From Dyadobacter sp. Leaf189 (GTDB taxonomy: Bacteria; Bacteroidota; Bacteroidia; Cytophagales; Spirosomataceae), in contig NZ_LMPS01000001.1 of NCBI RefSeq assembly GCF_001424405.1, forward strand, positions 2,105,999 to 2,169,998: a DNA stretch of 64,000 nt. Direction: 5' to 3'. The translations under genes were made by a program, and so were the position numbers. Under the pieces are notes generated by a model that saw nothing but the letters and a program-made list of their open reading frames with translations, was not told the DNA's origin and ran no database searches. The stretch's first letter is position 1. Each line of letters starts with the position of its first letter. Positions 33,234 through 43,089 of the stretch are shown piece by piece.

Positions 33234-35996
33234 ATGGATAAATACACTTACATAGCAAATTCCGACGCCGCTTACATAGAGGAATTGTACAATTCCTACA
33301 AGCAAGACGCCACCTCAGTTGATGAAGGATGGCAGAAGTTTTTCGAAGGATTCGACTTCTATCAAAAATATCCCGTCAATGGTAACGGGCACACAAACGG
33401 GGCAGCCGCCGGTAAGGAAGCTGCCACAGTCGGGAAGTCAGATCCCGGCCGTATCCGCAAAGAAATGGAGGTTGTCCATTTGATCCGCGGATACCGTTCA
33501 CGTGGCCACTTAATGGCGACCACAAACCCTATTCAGAAGAGAAAAGACCGTCGTCCACAACTTGATATCTCCGATTTCAACCTCGGTCTGGAAGATCTGG
33601 ACACCGTTTTTGAAGCCGGAGTTGAAGTTTTTGGCCGGCCTGCATCTTTAAGAGAAATCGTAGAATCGCTTAAAACGATCTATACAAGAAACATCGGTTT
33701 CGAATATCTCTACATTCGTGACCGGGAACAAAAGAGCTGGCTTCGCAAAAAAATCGAGAAAGAAGCATTGAATATGGATTTCTCAATAGATGAGAAAAAG
33801 CATATTCTCTCGAAGCTGAACGAAGCCGTTGTTTTTGAAAACTTCCTTCATACCAAGTATCTGGGACAGAAACGTTTTTCACTGGAAGGTGGAGAAACGA
33901 CTATTCCTGCTCTGGACGCGATGATCAACAAAGCCGCTGAAATGGGCGTTGTGGAAGTGATGATCGGAATGGCGCACCGCGGTCGTTTGAACGTGCTTGC
34001 CAACGTTATGCAAAAGACTTACGGACAGATTTTTAACGAGTTCGAAGGGAATTTGCCGGATCAGGTTTGGGGAGATGGTGATGTGAAATACCACATGGGT
34101 TTCGCAAGCCAGATCACTACCAAAGACGGCCACAAAGTACACATGAAGCTGGCACCTAACCCTTCCCACCTGGAAGCGGTTAACCCGGTCGTGGAAGGTT
34201 ATATCCGCGCCCGTGCTGACGGGATGTACGACAGCGACTACGATCGCGTACTGCCTGTGCTGATCCACGGGGATGCAGCTGTCGCAGGTCAGGGTATCGT
34301 TTACGAAGTAACCCAGATGTCGGCACTGAATGGTTATTACACAGGAGGTACCATTCACTTCGTGATCAACAACCAGGTTGGTTTTACTACTGACTTTATT
34401 GACGCAAGATCCAGTATCTATTGTACGGACATCGCCAAAATCGTGGACGCTCCCGTGTTACACGTGAATGGGGATGATCCTGAGGCGGTCGTGTTCTGTA
34501 TGCGCCTGGCTGTGGAATATCGCCAGAAGTTCAATAAGGATATCTTTATCGATATGGTTTGCTATCGTCGTCACGGACACAACGAGGCAGACGAACCGAA
34601 GTTTACACAACCGGTTTTATACAAATCGATCGAAACGCACCAGAACCCAAGAGAGATTTATCAGAAGACGCTTGCGGATCGCGGTGATGTAGACGCGCAG
34701 CTGGCTGCGAATATGGACAAAGAGTTCAAGCAGCTGTTGCAGGAGCGTTTGGATATGGTGAAGCAAAAAGCATTGCCTTATACCTTGCCAAAGCTGGAAC
34801 AGGAGTGGCATACATTGCGTAAGTCTAAACCGGAAGATTTTGAAAAATCTCCTGAAACAGGCGTGCCGCTTGATATTCTTGAAAAAATCGGAAAGGCGCT
34901 GATCTCAACGCCTGAGAATTTTAACAGACTGAAACAGATCGACAAGCTGCTCAAAGACCGTGAGCAGATGATTTTTGATAAAAAAGAAGTGAACTGGGCT
35001 ACTGCCGAATTGCTTGCTTACGGTTCTATCCTTACAGAAGGAAACATCGTAAGGTTGAGCGGGCAGGATGTGCAGCGCGGTACTTTCTCACACCGTCACG
35101 CAGTGCTTCGCGATGTGGAAACCAATGCAGCTTACAACAGTTTGCAGCATATCCAGGAGGGTCAGGGTCAGTTTATGATCTATAACTCGCTGCTTTCCGA
35201 ATATGGCGTACTTGGGTTTGAGTTCGGTTATTCAATGGCCAACCCGAATGCACTTGTTATCTGGGAAGCGCAGTTTGGTGACTTTGCCAACGGTACACAG
35301 GTGATCATCGATCAGTTTGTGACGTCAAGCGAAACCAAATGGGATCGCTGGACAGGTCTGGTGATGTTGTTACCTCACGGTTATGAGGGACAAGGACCGG
35401 AACACTCAAACGCACGCCCGGAGAGATACTTACAACTTTCGGCTAACTACAATATTATAGTGGCCAATGTGACAACACCGGCTAACTTCTTCCATTTGCT
35501 GCGCCGTCAGTTGAAATTCCCATTCAGGAAGCCGCTGATCGTTATGTCGCCAAAATCAATGCTGCGTCACCCGCTTTGTGTTTCTCCGATTGACAGTCTT
35601 GTTAGCGGTTCATTCCAGGAGACGATCGGTGACACTTATGCTGATCCGAAAAAGGTGAAGAAAGTGCTTCTGTGTACTGGAAAGCTGTATTATGAACTTT
35701 ATGAAAAACAGCAGGCAGAGAAGAGGGACGATGTAGCGATTATTCGTCTTGAACAAATGCATCCGTTCCCGCAAACACAGATCGACGCGCATTTGAACCA
35801 GTATCCTGATGCAAAAGTATATTGGGTACAGGAAGAACCTTTCAATATGGGTGGCTGGACATTTATGCTGCGTATGTACAAGGGCGCGAAACCATTGCAG
35901 GTAATTGCCCGTGAGTCAAGCGCATCACCGTCAACCGGTTTTGCCAAGATCCACGCGAAAGAGCAGGCGGAAATTATCAGAAGAGCTTTTGAATGA
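33234..35996 (+). CDS. sucA: 2-oxoglutarate dehydrogenase E1 component
   Basis: A 920-residue thiamine-diphosphate enzyme, the usual SucA length. The start ATG 33234 is preferred over GTG 33231. Visible motifs include SDAAYIEELYNSYKQD at the N-terminus, GMAHRGRLNVLANVM, the SHLEAVNPVVEG segment, HGDAAVAGQGIVYE and NNQVGFTT. VCYRRHGHNEADEPKFTQP (in part) and, in the transketolase-like part, EAQFGDFANGTQVIIDQF and LPHGYEGQGPEHSNARPER follow. It decarboxylates 2-oxoglutarate and transfers succinyl groups to the E2 lipoyl arm. It is followed after 48 bp by sucB. Confidence 0.96.
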   Translation: MDKYTYIANSDAAYIEELYNSYKQDATSVDEGWQKFFEGFDFYQKYPVNGNGHTNGAAAGKEAATVGKSDPGRIRKEMEVVHLIRGYRSRGHLMATTNPIQKRKDRRPQLDISDFNLGLEDLDTVFEAGVEVFGRPASLREIVESLKTIYTRNIGFEYLYIRDREQKSWLRKKIEKEALNMDFSIDEKKHILSKLNEAVVFENFLHTKYLGQKRFSLEGGETTIPALDAMINKAAEMGVVEVMIGMAHRGRLNVLANVMQKTYGQIFNEFEGNLPDQVWGDGDVKYHMGFASQITTKDGHKVHMKLAPNPSHLEAVNPVVEGYIRARADGMYDSDYDRVLPVLIHGDAAVAGQGIVYEVTQMSALNGYYTGGTIHFVINNQVGFTTDFIDARSSIYCTDIAKIVDAPVLHVNGDDPEAVVFCMRLAVEYRQKFNKDIFIDMVCYRRHGHNEADEPKFTQPVLYKSIETHQNPREIYQKTLADRGDVDAQLAANMDKEFKQLLQERLDMVKQKALPYTLPKLEQEWHTLRKSKPEDFEKSPETGVPLDILEKIGKALISTPENFNRLKQIDKLLKDREQMIFDKKEVNWATAELLAYGSILTEGNIVRLSGQDVQRGTFSHRHAVLRDVETNAAYNSLQHIQEGQGQFMIYNSLLSEYGVLGFEFGYSMANPNALVIWEAQFGDFANGTQVIIDQFVTSSETKWDRWTGLVMLLPHGYEGQGPEHSNARPERYLQLSANYNIIVANVTTPANFFHLLRRQLKFPFRKPLIVMSPKSMLRHPLCVSPIDSLVSGSFQETIGDTYADPKKVKKVLLCTGKLYYELYEKQQAEKRDDVAIIRLEQMHPFPQTQIDAHLNQYPDAKVYWVQEEPFNMGGWTFMLRMYKGAKPLQVIARESSASPSTGFAKIHAKEQAEIIRRAFE

Positions 35997-36044
35997 TTGT
36001 TCCTATAAATTAAGACTTAATTCGACAACAAGATTGCAGATAAA

Positions 36045-37643
36045 ATGGCTGAAATTGAAATAAAAGTACCGCCCGTTGGCGAGTCTATTACCGAGGTTAC
36101 GATAGGAAATTGGTTCAAAAATGATGGGGACTTTGTGAAAATGGATGAGGTCATTTGTGGACTAGACTCAGATAAAGCAACTTTTGAGCTAACCGCAGAG
36201 GCAGAAGGTACCTTGCATATCAAAGCGCAGGAAGGGGATACACTCAACATCGGCGACCTGATCGCGACGATTGATTCCGCGGCAAACGGCGCTTCACAAG
36301 CACCTGCGGCTAAACCGGAAGCAGCGGCGCCCGCGGCGTCTGCGCCGGAAGAGCCAGCGGCCGAAAAAATGGAAGACAAGGCAGCTGAACCTGCTGCTGT
36401 TGCGGCAGCGCCTGCAACAAACGGTGCTTCAAAAGTGTACGAAATGAAAGTGCCGACAGTAGGAGAGTCTATCACTGAGGTTACCATTGCTTCATGGAGT
36501 AAAAAAGATGGTGACCACGTTGAGCTGGACGAAATTCTTTGCGAACTGGAATCTGACAAAGCTACATTCGAGTTACCGGCCGAAGCTGCGGGAACACTCA
36601 GGATCGTTGGTCAGGAAGGAGATACACTGGCTATCGGTGCGGTGATTTGCACGATCGAACAAGGTGCAGGCGCTCCTGCTCAGGCGCAGCAGCAATCTGC
36701 ACCTGCACAGACCAGCGCACCTGCTGAAAAAGGATACAGCGAAAAACATGCATCGCCTGTAGCAGCCAAGATACTTGCGGAAAAAGGCATTGATCCAAAG
36801 GACGTAAACGGATCAGGTTCAGGCGGCAGGATCATGAAAGATGATGCATTGAAAGCGGGCAAGCCTGCTTCGGCCCCTCAGGCTGCCAGTGCATCTGCTT
36901 CAAAACCAGCCTCTGCTCCTGTGGCAGCAGCTCCTGCCGGAGCGCGTTCGCAGCGTCGCGAAAAAATGTCTTCGCTTCGCAAGACTATCGCACGCCGCCT
37001 GGTAGCAGTGAAAAACGAGACCGCTATGCTCACCACTTTCAACGAAGTGGATATGAAGCCGGTAATGGATCTGCGGAACAAGTTCAAAGATAAGTTTAAG
37101 GAGAAGCACGAAGTTGGACTAGGCTTTATGTCGTTCTTCGTGAAAGCGGTAACTGTTGCATTGAAGGATTTCCCTGTTGTTAATGCTTCTATCGACGGTG
37201 ACGAGCTGGTATATAATGACTTTGCTGACATTTCAGTTGCGGTATCTACGCCACGCGGATTGGTAGTACCTGTGATCCGCAATGCAGAAACACTTTCTTT
37301 CGCAGCGATTGAGAAGGAAATCGTTCGCCTGGCAGTACGTGCCCGCGATGGTAAACTTGGAATGGACGAGATGTCAGGTGGGACGTTCACGATCACCAAT
37401 GGTGGAACGTTCGGTTCAATGATGTCGACACCGATCATCAATGCGCCTCAATCTGCTATCCTCGGAATGCACAACATTGTTGAGCGTGCCGTAGTGGTGG
37501 ATGGACAAATTGTAGTTCGCCCGATTATGTATGTTGCACTTTCATACGATCACCGTACGATTGACGGAAAAGATTCTGTGAGCTTCCTGGTGAGAGTAAA
37601 ACAGCTTTTGGAAGACCCAATGCGTTTGTTGCTGGATATGTAG
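36045..37643 (+). CDS. sucB: Dihydrolipoyllysine-residue succinyltransferase (E2), two lipoyl domains
   Basis: A 532-residue E2 protein. It has two complete lipoyl domains, with modified lysines Lys44 (DSDKATFEL) and Lys172 (ESDKATFEL). They are separated by an Ala/Pro/Glu-rich linker, and a second such linker follows. The E3/E1-binding domain is near 236-275 ([15 protein letters not shown]). The catalytic domain (about 300-532) ends with SYDHRTIDG, giving the active-site His and Asp. Most textbook SucB proteins have a single lipoyl domain, so the duplication is notable. It follows sucA and is closed by the terminator at 37667. Confidence 0.93.
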   Translation: MAEIEIKVPPVGESITEVTIGNWFKNDGDFVKMDEVICGLDSDKATFELTAEAEGTLHIKAQEGDTLNIGDLIATIDSAANGASQAPAAKPEAAAPAASAPEEPAAEKMEDKAAEPAAVAAAPATNGASKVYEMKVPTVGESITEVTIASWSKKDGDHVELDEILCELESDKATFELPAEAAGTLRIVGQEGDTLAIGAVICTIEQGAGAPAQAQQQSAPAQTSAPAEKGYSEKHASPVAAKILAEKGIDPKDVNGSGSGGRIMKDDALKAGKPASAPQAASASASKPASAPVAAAPAGARSQRREKMSSLRKTIARRLVAVKNETAMLTTFNEVDMKPVMDLRNKFKDKFKEKHEVGLGFMSFFVKAVTVALKDFPVVNASIDGDELVYNDFADISVAVSTPRGLVVPVIRNAETLSFAAIEKEIVRLAVRARDGKLGMDEMSGGTFTITNGGTFGSMMSTPIINAPQSAILGMHNIVERAVVVDGQIVVRPIMYVALSYDHRTIDGKDSVSFLVRVKQLLEDPMRLLLDM

Positions 37644-37666
37644 TTGCCAGCAATAACGAATATTAG

Positions 37667-37709
37667 AATGCCCGGCTTTTGGAACTGATCCAAAAGGTCG
37701 GGCATTTTT
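37667..37709 (+). terminator. Intrinsic terminator of the sucAB operon
   Basis: AATGCCCG and CGGGCATT enclose a second stem, CTTTTGGA/TCCAAAAG, with a small internal bulge and ACTGA loop, followed by TTTTTATTT. It lies 23 bp after the sucB stop. Confidence 0.85.
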
Positions 37710-37731
37710 ATTTATCTTGTTATCAAAAACC

Positions 37732-38250
37732 ATGTATATGATAACAAAGCTACTCCTCTTGGTGTCAATGCTTTTACTCGTGCAGTTGAGCGTGTTTGCC
37801 CAGGGGGAATATCCTAAGATCAATCGTTTGCTCGGGAAATATAAAGCAGAAAAGAAGTTTTTGAACACGGAGCAGGTAGGTTATTGGCTTGGAATTGCAG
37901 ACCCTGTCGCGCATCAGAAGTTTGTAAGTGGTCAAAGGACTATCAGAAAAGGAGGCATCGTTGCAGTTACTGGTGGGAGTATTGCCCTTGTAGGTGCAGC
38001 AATTGCATCGGTAGAAGGAATGGGCACGCTGATTACATTGGGCGCGCACGAAGCATCTCTGACCGGACCTATCATTCTGCTGACAGGCAGTGCAATCGCT
38101 GTTCCCGGATTTGTGGTGATGATAGTCGGGAAGAGTAGGAAAAACAGGGCTGTGCAACAGTATAACGAAACGATTAGCCAGCGCAAAACCAGCGCCTACT
38201 TTTATCAAAACCTTTCACCGGGCCGCATTGCGATAGGTTTGAGATTTTAG
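37732..38250 (+). CDS. Membrane protein with signal peptide, hypothetical
   Basis: A 172-residue protein from ATG 37732. A signal peptide (LLLLVSMLLLVQLSVFAQ) is followed by a short polar region (GEYPKINRLLGKYKAEKK...YWLGIADP) and two hydrophobic helices (about residues 85-105 and 120-142) with Gly/Ala-rich sequence. The tail, YFYQNLSPGRIAIGLRF, ends in Phe like a beta strand. No family recognised. It stands alone between the sucAB terminator and the convergent MazG-like gene (2-bp gap). Confidence 0.65.
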   Translation: MYMITKLLLLVSMLLLVQLSVFAQGEYPKINRLLGKYKAEKKFLNTEQVGYWLGIADPVAHQKFVSGQRTIRKGGIVAVTGGSIALVGAAIASVEGMGTLITLGAHEASLTGPIILLTGSAIAVPGFVVMIVGKSRKNRAVQQYNETISQRKTSAYFYQNLSPGRIAIGLRF

Positions 38251-38252
38251 TG

Positions 38253-38579
38253 TTACTTCAATTTTTCATTCGCCTTGTGCCGGTCTTTGTCCCGCTCGGT
38301 TTTCTTGGCGATATTCTTTTCCAAAGCTTCCGTCAGATTGATGCCTGTTTGATTGGCAATGCAAATCAGGACCCAAAGTACATCGGCCATTTCATCGCCG
38401 AGGTCTTTTCCCAAATCGCTTTTCTTAAAAGACTGATCGCCATAGGTACGCGCCATAATCCGCGCCATTTCACCTACTTCCTCAGTCAGAATTGTCATAT
38501 TGGTCAATTCCGAAAAATAACGGACCCCGTAAGTTTTGATCCACTTATCGACATCGTCCTGGGCTTGTTGAATGGTCAT
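38253..38579 (-). CDS. MazG-like nucleotide pyrophosphohydrolase
   Basis: A 108-residue single-domain all-alpha NTP pyrophosphohydrolase. The metal-binding pattern EEVGEMARIMAR (near residues 33-44) and a downstream DLGDEMADVLWVLICIAN match the EExxE...ExxD signature. A charged C-terminal helix (KKTERDKDRHKANEK) follows. Such enzymes hydrolyse dNTPs or damaged nucleotides to monophosphates. It is likely transcribed after dtd in the minus direction, across the repeat tract at 38608-38753. Confidence 0.88.
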   Translation of the reverse strand: MTIQQAQDDVDKWIKTYGVRYFSELTNMTILTEEVGEMARIMARTYGDQSFKKSDLGKDLGDEMADVLWVLICIANQTGINLTEALEKNIAKKTERDKDRHKANEKLK

Positions 38580-38607
38580 GTTTTCAATTTTGAATGATTG
38601 ATTTTTT

Positions 38608-38753
38608 GGAGGAAAGGGAGGACGGAGGATGGAGGATGGAGGAAGTAAAATGTGCTACTAATAAACTTATAAACTCATATACTCATAAACTCTAAACTCA
38701 TAAACTCCCTTTCCTCCCTTTCCTCCCTTTCCTCCTTCCTCCCTTTCCTCCTC
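38608..38753. repeat. Purine/pyrimidine inverted-repeat tract with ATAAACT repeats
   Basis: A purine stretch (38608-38645; heptads such as ATGGAGG) faces a pyrimidine stretch (38705-38753) made of CCCTTTCCT units, period 9. The 14-mer GGAGGAAAGGGAGG (38608-38621) has perfect complements at 38713-38726, 38722-38735 and 38738-38751, so alternative hairpins are possible. Between the arms, 38661-38704 is a run of ATAAACT/ATAAACTC-like units. The tract ends over the dtd stop codon. Confidence 0.8.
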
Positions 38754-39204
38754 AATTCTTATTCTTAGAATCAATAACAATCGTCACCGGGCCGTCGTTT
38801 AGCAGGTCTACTTTCATATCTGCTCCGAATTGGCCGGTTTGGATTGGTTTACCGGTTTCTGCTTCCAGGAACCGGATCATCTTTTCGTACAATGGAATTG
38901 CGATATCTGGCTTCGCAGCTTCGATAAATGAGGGGCGGTTGCCTTTTTTGGTACTTGCGTGCAGCGTAAATTGACTGATCAGCAGAATATCTCCTCCCAC
39001 AGCTTGTAAATCAAGGTTCATTTTACCTTCTGCATCGTTGAAAACGCGTAGTCCCACAATCTTTTTACCCAACCACTGAATATCTTCATCAGTATCCAGG
39101 TGAGTAACTCCAAGTAAAACAAGGAAGCCCGTTCTGATCTCTCCATTTACTTTCCCGTCAATCGTAACGGAAGCGCGGCTCACCCGCTGTATCACTGCAA
39201 TCAT
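38752..39204 (-). CDS. dtd: D-aminoacyl-tRNA deacylase
   Basis: A 150-residue protein of standard Dtd length. It contains MIAVIQRVSRASVTIDGKVNGEI, the SQFTLHA.TKKGNRPSF loop with the catalytic region, and the C-terminal NDGPVTIVIDS (both family signatures, quoted in part). Dtd removes D-amino acids, and mis-charged glycine, from tRNA. A TATTTTTG -7-like box lies 24 bp upstream on the minus strand (39228-39235), without a clear -33. Confidence 0.95.
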   Translation of the reverse strand: MIAVIQRVSRASVTIDGKVNGEIRTGFLVLLGVTHLDTDEDIQWLGKKIVGLRVFNDAEGKMNLDLQAVGGDILLISQFTLHASTKKGNRPSFIEAAKPDIAIPLYEKMIRFLEAETGKPIQTGQFGADMKVDLLNDGPVTIVIDSKNKN

Positions 39205-39346
39205 AAATGCATGCTCTGATTAGATTCCAAAAATAAGCCGGATAACGCTCGATTTGCGTGTTCAATCTTAAAAATACGGGAAACTCGGTGAGCAGTTGTA
39301 AATTGTATCCGCAATCGCAGGATAATACGACCTGCAACTATACCCG

Positions 39347-40771
39347 ATGAAAGAAGAGAGAATTTCAGTTTTCGATATTTTTAAAATTGGTATCGGACCG
39401 TCCAGTTCACACACGCTTGGTCCGTGGCGTGCAGCGCAGCAGTTCCTGGATGTTGTGAAATCCCGTGGCAAGCTCGATCAGGTGCGCGCCGTTTACGTGC
39501 ATTTGTACGGATCTTTGGCAAAAACCGGAAAAGGTCACGGTACCGATATTGCAGTGATCCTCGGCCTGAGCGGCTATGATCCGGTTTCCATTGAAACCCG
39601 CGCGATTGATCAGATCCTCGCCGACATTGCAACCCAGGAAACTACCTTGCTTCGTGGTGAAATGGAGATCCGCTTTTCCCCCAAAGAGCATGTGGTATTT
39701 CACAAAACAGAGTCGCTGCCGTTCCATCCGAATGGTGTTACATTCATAGCTGATTGTGTTGACAGTACATTGGAGGAAACTTACTATTCGATTGGTGGTG
39801 GATTTGTAATTCAGGAAGGGGAGGACAAAGGAGGGGGCACAACTCTCATAACGCTCCCATTCCCGATAGATTATGCATCCGATTTGCTGAAATGGCACAA
39901 ACTGTCAGGCAAGCAGATCTGGGAGATCGTTTTGGAAAATGAAAAAGCGTGGCGCGACGAGGCTGTAATCCGTCAGGATCTGATGCAGATCTGGCGGGTC
40001 ATGCAGGATAGTATTTTTCACGGCTGTCAGGCAGCGGGAGAGTTGCCAGGCGGCTTGCACGTCCGAAGAAGAGCGGCTGCATTAAACCGGAAGTTACTGA
40101 GAGAGCAGGATTGTGCAGGCTGTGCAGACTGGATTGAAAAAATCAGAGCTGGCGGGGCCGGATTCAATTATACATTAGACTGGGTAAGTTGCTTCGCACT
40201 CGCCGTTAATGAAGAGAATGCATCGTACAGCAGGGTGGTTACCGCGCCTACAAACGGTGCAGCCGGTGTAATTCCGGCTGTGATCCAGTTTTATATTACC
40301 TTTTGCGGCGGTACCGAAGAGGATATTTTCAAGTTTCTCCTGACCGCCGGCGAGATCGGAAGTATCTTCAAGAAAGGCGCGACGATTTCTGCTGCAATGG
40401 GCGGCTGCCAGGCTGAAATCGGCGTGTCGTCGGCGATGGCCGCGGCCGGATTGGCGCAGGTATCGGGCGGTACTGTTGAACAATGTTTAATGGCTGCGGA
40501 AATTGCAATGGAACATCACCTCGGACTAACCTGTGATCCTGTGGGCGGACTGGTGCAAATTCCATGTATTGAACGTAATACAATGGGCGCAATCAAGGCA
40601 ATCACTGCGTCACAGCTTGCGCTGCAAAGTAATCCTGAAAACGCGAAAGTATCACTTGATAATGTGGTGCACACCATGTGGCAAACGGCATTGGATATGA
40701 ACCACCGCTACAAGGAAACGTCGGAAGGGGGCTTGGCAGTGAATATCCCGATCAGTCTGAGTGAATGCTGA
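39347..40771 (+). CDS. sdaA: L-serine dehydratase (L-serine ammonia-lyase), iron-sulfur type
   Basis: A 474-residue fused two-domain enzyme. The N-terminal beta domain begins [25 protein letters not shown] (in part) with the substrate loop. The alpha domain has [19 protein letters not shown] (in part), the [18 protein letters not shown] cluster-ligand Cys, and the [16 protein letters not shown] ligands. A 4Fe-4S centre is used to turn L-serine into pyruvate and ammonia. It is divergent from dtd and ends 2 bp from the convergent mgtE stop. Confidence 0.95.
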   Translation: MKEERISVFDIFKIGIGPSSSHTLGPWRAAQQFLDVVKSRGKLDQVRAVYVHLYGSLAKTGKGHGTDIAVILGLSGYDPVSIETRAIDQILADIATQETTLLRGEMEIRFSPKEHVVFHKTESLPFHPNGVTFIADCVDSTLEETYYSIGGGFVIQEGEDKGGGTTLITLPFPIDYASDLLKWHKLSGKQIWEIVLENEKAWRDEAVIRQDLMQIWRVMQDSIFHGCQAAGELPGGLHVRRRAAALNRKLLREQDCAGCADWIEKIRAGGAGFNYTLDWVSCFALAVNEENASYSRVVTAPTNGAAGVIPAVIQFYITFCGGTEEDIFKFLLTAGEIGSIFKKGATISAAMGGCQAEIGVSSAMAAAGLAQVSGGTVEQCLMAAEIAMEHHLGLTCDPVGGLVQIPCIERNTMGAIKAITASQLALQSNPENAKVSLDNVVHTMWQTALDMNHRYKETSEGGLAVNIPISLSEC

Positions 40772-40773
40772 GG

Positions 40774-42126
40774 CTATAAGTTCAGCAACAGGTGGGCCAG
40801 TCCGAAATACACGCCGTAACCAATCAGATCATTCGCAGTTGTGATAAATGGGCCCGAAGCGACAGCCGGGTTAATCCCGATTTTTTCCAGCAAAATAGGT
40901 GTGATCGTTCCCATGAATGATGCGAGAAATACGACGGACATTAAAGCCGTCGAAACCACCATTGCAAGCTGAATATCATTGCCGATCAGCAGATTGAATC
41001 CGAAAACAATGGCGCTGATGATGAGCCCGTTGATAAATGCTACTGCGAACATCCGGATCAGACGCTGACCTACGGTGGTGTCCAAACCCGTTTTATCGGC
41101 CAGACTTTGCAAGATAATGGAAGAAGTTTGAATGCCCACGTTCCCGCCGGTTGAACCGATAATAGGAATGAACGCAGCCATCGCAGGAATGATTTTCAAG
41201 TCTCCCTCGAAAAAGCTGATGAATTTGGCGGCGAGAATTCCACCCATCATACCTACCAGCAGCCAGGGCAGGCGCGCTTTGGTTTGCTGCCAGATCGTAT
41301 CATCCTCCTCCACATCGCCCGTGATACCTGCCATAGCAAGTGTATCCGAACTGGCCAGATCCGTGATTACGTCGATCACGTCATCAATGGTAATGCGGCC
41401 CAGGAGTTTGCCCTGCACATTTACAACAGGCAATGCATCGAGGTCATAGCGCTGCATAAGCTCTGCCACTTCGACGGCCGGACGATAGGTTTCTACAAAA
41501 ATCACATCCTTATCGTACAGACTTTCAATGCGTGTGTTTTTGTGTGCCAGAACGATCTTTTTCAGCGACAGTATCCCGTGCAGCTTGCCGAAATCATCCA
41601 CCACATATACGGCGTACACTTTTCCAACATCTTCTGCCTGCTTCCTGAGTTCTTCGATGCATTCGTTAACGGTCCAGTTTACGTTGGCTTTCACCAGCTC
41701 TTTCTGCATCAAACCACCGGCAACATCTTCATCATAATGCAACAGGTCAAGGATAAAACGCGCTTGTTCTCGGTCTTCGAGCAATGCAATTACCTCTTCC
41801 CGCACGCGGATCGGCTGTTCGTTCAGCAAATCCACAGCGTCATCGGAATCAAACAAATTGACAAAACATGATATTTCCTCCGAGGTAAATGCTTTCAGGA
41901 ATTCCCGCCTTTCACTCGGGTCCATATCCGCGAGAATGGCGGCGCCTGTTTCCGGGTTCAGCTGACTGATAAGGTATTTGGCACTTTCCGTTTCCAGCTC
42001 ATAAAGCAAGCTCGTAATATCCGCCGCAAATACATTCTCCATCTCCGACCGGATAGCCGCAGCGTCTTCTTTTGCAATTAATTCCTGTATATGGTCAACG
42101 TAGAGTTGGGTCAGCTCGAAAGTCAT
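40774..42126 (-). CDS. mgtE: Magnesium transporter MgtE
   Basis: A 450-residue magnesium channel. The N-terminal domain (about 1-130) contains MDPSERREFLKAFTSEE and LLNEQPIRVREEVIALLE-type repeats. Two CBS domains follow (about 135-255; LHGILSLKKIV and GRITIDDVIDVIT). The membrane part (about 285-450) has five helices with the pore motif GSTGGNVGIQTSS and a final ASGPFITTANDLIGYGVYF (in part). Mg-sensing by the cytosolic domains gates the channel. A heptad-repeat tract lies directly upstream, between it and the rsmA stop. Confidence 0.95.
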   Translation of the reverse strand: MTFELTQLYVDHIQELIAKEDAAAIRSEMENVFAADITSLLYELETESAKYLISQLNPETGAAILADMDPSERREFLKAFTSEEISCFVNLFDSDDAVDLLNEQPIRVREEVIALLEDREQARFILDLLHYDEDVAGGLMQKELVKANVNWTVNECIEELRKQAEDVGKVYAVYVVDDFGKLHGILSLKKIVLAHKNTRIESLYDKDVIFVETYRPAVEVAELMQRYDLDALPVVNVQGKLLGRITIDDVIDVITDLASSDTLAMAGITGDVEEDDTIWQQTKARLPWLLVGMMGGILAAKFISFFEGDLKIIPAMAAFIPIIGSTGGNVGIQTSSIILQSLADKTGLDTTVGQRLIRMFAVAFINGLIISAIVFGFNLLIGNDIQLAMVVSTALMSVVFLASFMGTITPILLEKIGINPAVASGPFITTANDLIGYGVYFGLAHLLLNL

Positions 42127-42132
42127 TTTTGA

Positions 42133-42181
42133 ACAGCTTTTGGCGATTGGCTTTTAGCTACCAGTTGTTAGCTTTTAGCTT
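42133..42181 (+). repeat. Seven 7-bp tandem repeats (TTRGCTT family)
   Basis: Seven in-phase heptads fill 42133-42181: ACAGCTT, TTGGCGA, TTGGCTT, TTAGCTA, CCAGTTG, TTAGCTT, TTAGCTT. The consensus TYRGCTT is the same family as the tract at 19896-20117. It lies between the mgtE start and the rsmA stop, both on the minus strand. Confidence 0.75.
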
Positions 42182-42208
42182 ACAATTTGTGTTTATCGGA
42201 CAGCCCCA

Positions 42209-43009
42209 TTATGCGGGGAGGTTTTCTGCCAACCTGGTGAGCTCGACAAAATCATGGACGCTGAGTTGTTCCGCTCTTTTGTCCAGTAAAGGATGTTCCG
42301 GAAAGATCCCGATCGGCTTCAATGCATTACGCAGCGTCTTCCGTCTTTGGTTAAAGCCCGTTTTAACAACGGTGAAAAACTTCTTCTCGTCACAATCCAG
42401 CTTTTGAACACTGTTCCGCCTCAATCTGATGACGCCGGATTGCACTTTTGGCGGAGGGTCAAACGCGCCGGGAGGAACGGATACGAGGTAATCGATATCG
42501 TAAAAAGCTTGTAAAAGCACGCTCAAAATGCCATAATCCTTGTTTCCGGGAGGTGAAGCAATGCGCATTGCCACTTCCTTTTGCAGCATGCAGACAATCT
42601 CGGGAATATGGTCCCGGATTTCCAATGCGCGGAAAAAGATCTGTGAAGAGATATTATAAGGGAAGTTTCCGATGATCGCGAAAGGCTCATTGAAATAGCT
42701 GACGGTATCAAACCTTAAAAAGTCACCGCCGATGATCCTTGCTGCAAGTTCAGGGTAGTGCTTTTCCAGGTAGGTTACTGATTCCCTGTCAATCTCGATA
42801 ACGGAAGTAGTGAAATCAGTTTTCGGCAAGAGAAACTGGGTAAGTACGCCCATGCCCGGCCCGATCTCGAGAACCTGCTTATAGCTGCCGTGACCCGACA
42901 GTCCGTCGACAATGCGTTGCGCAATATTTAAGTCTTTCAGAAAGTGCTGGCCAAGGTGCTTTTTAGCTCTGACTCTCCCGTCATTTGGTTTTTTATAATT
43001 CGTTTTCAC
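42209..43009 (-). CDS. rsmA: 16S rRNA (adenine(1518)-N6/adenine(1519)-N6)-dimethyltransferase
   Basis: A 266-residue RsmA/KsgA methyltransferase. [19 protein letters not shown] opens the protein (in part), [16 protein letters not shown] is SAM motif I, and IEIDRES is motif II. The catalytic NFPY box is in [17 protein letters not shown] (motif IV). The C-terminal domain has GVIRLRRN. It dimethylates two adjacent adenines in helix 45 of 16S rRNA. The only in-frame start is GTG 43009. A TAATTTTG -7-like box lies immediately upstream (43014-43021), suggesting a very short leader. Confidence 0.95.
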   Translation of the reverse strand: MKTNYKKPNDGRVRAKKHLGQHFLKDLNIAQRIVDGLSGHGSYKQVLEIGPGMGVLTQFLLPKTDFTTSVIEIDRESVTYLEKHYPELAARIIGGDFLRFDTVSYFNEPFAIIGNFPYNISSQIFFRALEIRDHIPEIVCMLQKEVAMRIASPPGNKDYGILSVLLQAFYDIDYLVSVPPGAFDPPPKVQSGVIRLRRNSVQKLDCDEKKFFTVVKTGFNQRRKTLRNALKPIGIFPEHPLLDKRAEQLSVHDFVELTRLAENLPA

Positions 43010-43089
43010 GAACCAAAATTACGTCTTAATTCGTAGATTTATCGAATAAAGAATTGGAAGGAACCTTAAAAGTGCGTTGATACGGAACC

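Noticed and set aside
36008..36022. AATTAAG-A-CTTAATT palindrome between sucA and sucB
   Set aside because: Short and AT-rich inside a 48-bp gap of one operon; a chance palindrome or weak hairpin is as likely as a binding site.
36017..36559. 180-codon minus-strand frame over the sucB start
   Set aside because: Ser/Ala-rich shadow of the lipoyl-domain coding sequence; no supported start or family.
43014..43046. TTCG-N21-TAATTTTG promoter for rsmA
   Set aside because: The expected transcription start would fall on the GTG start codon, which would require a leaderless GTG message; mentioned under rsmA but not listed as a promoter.
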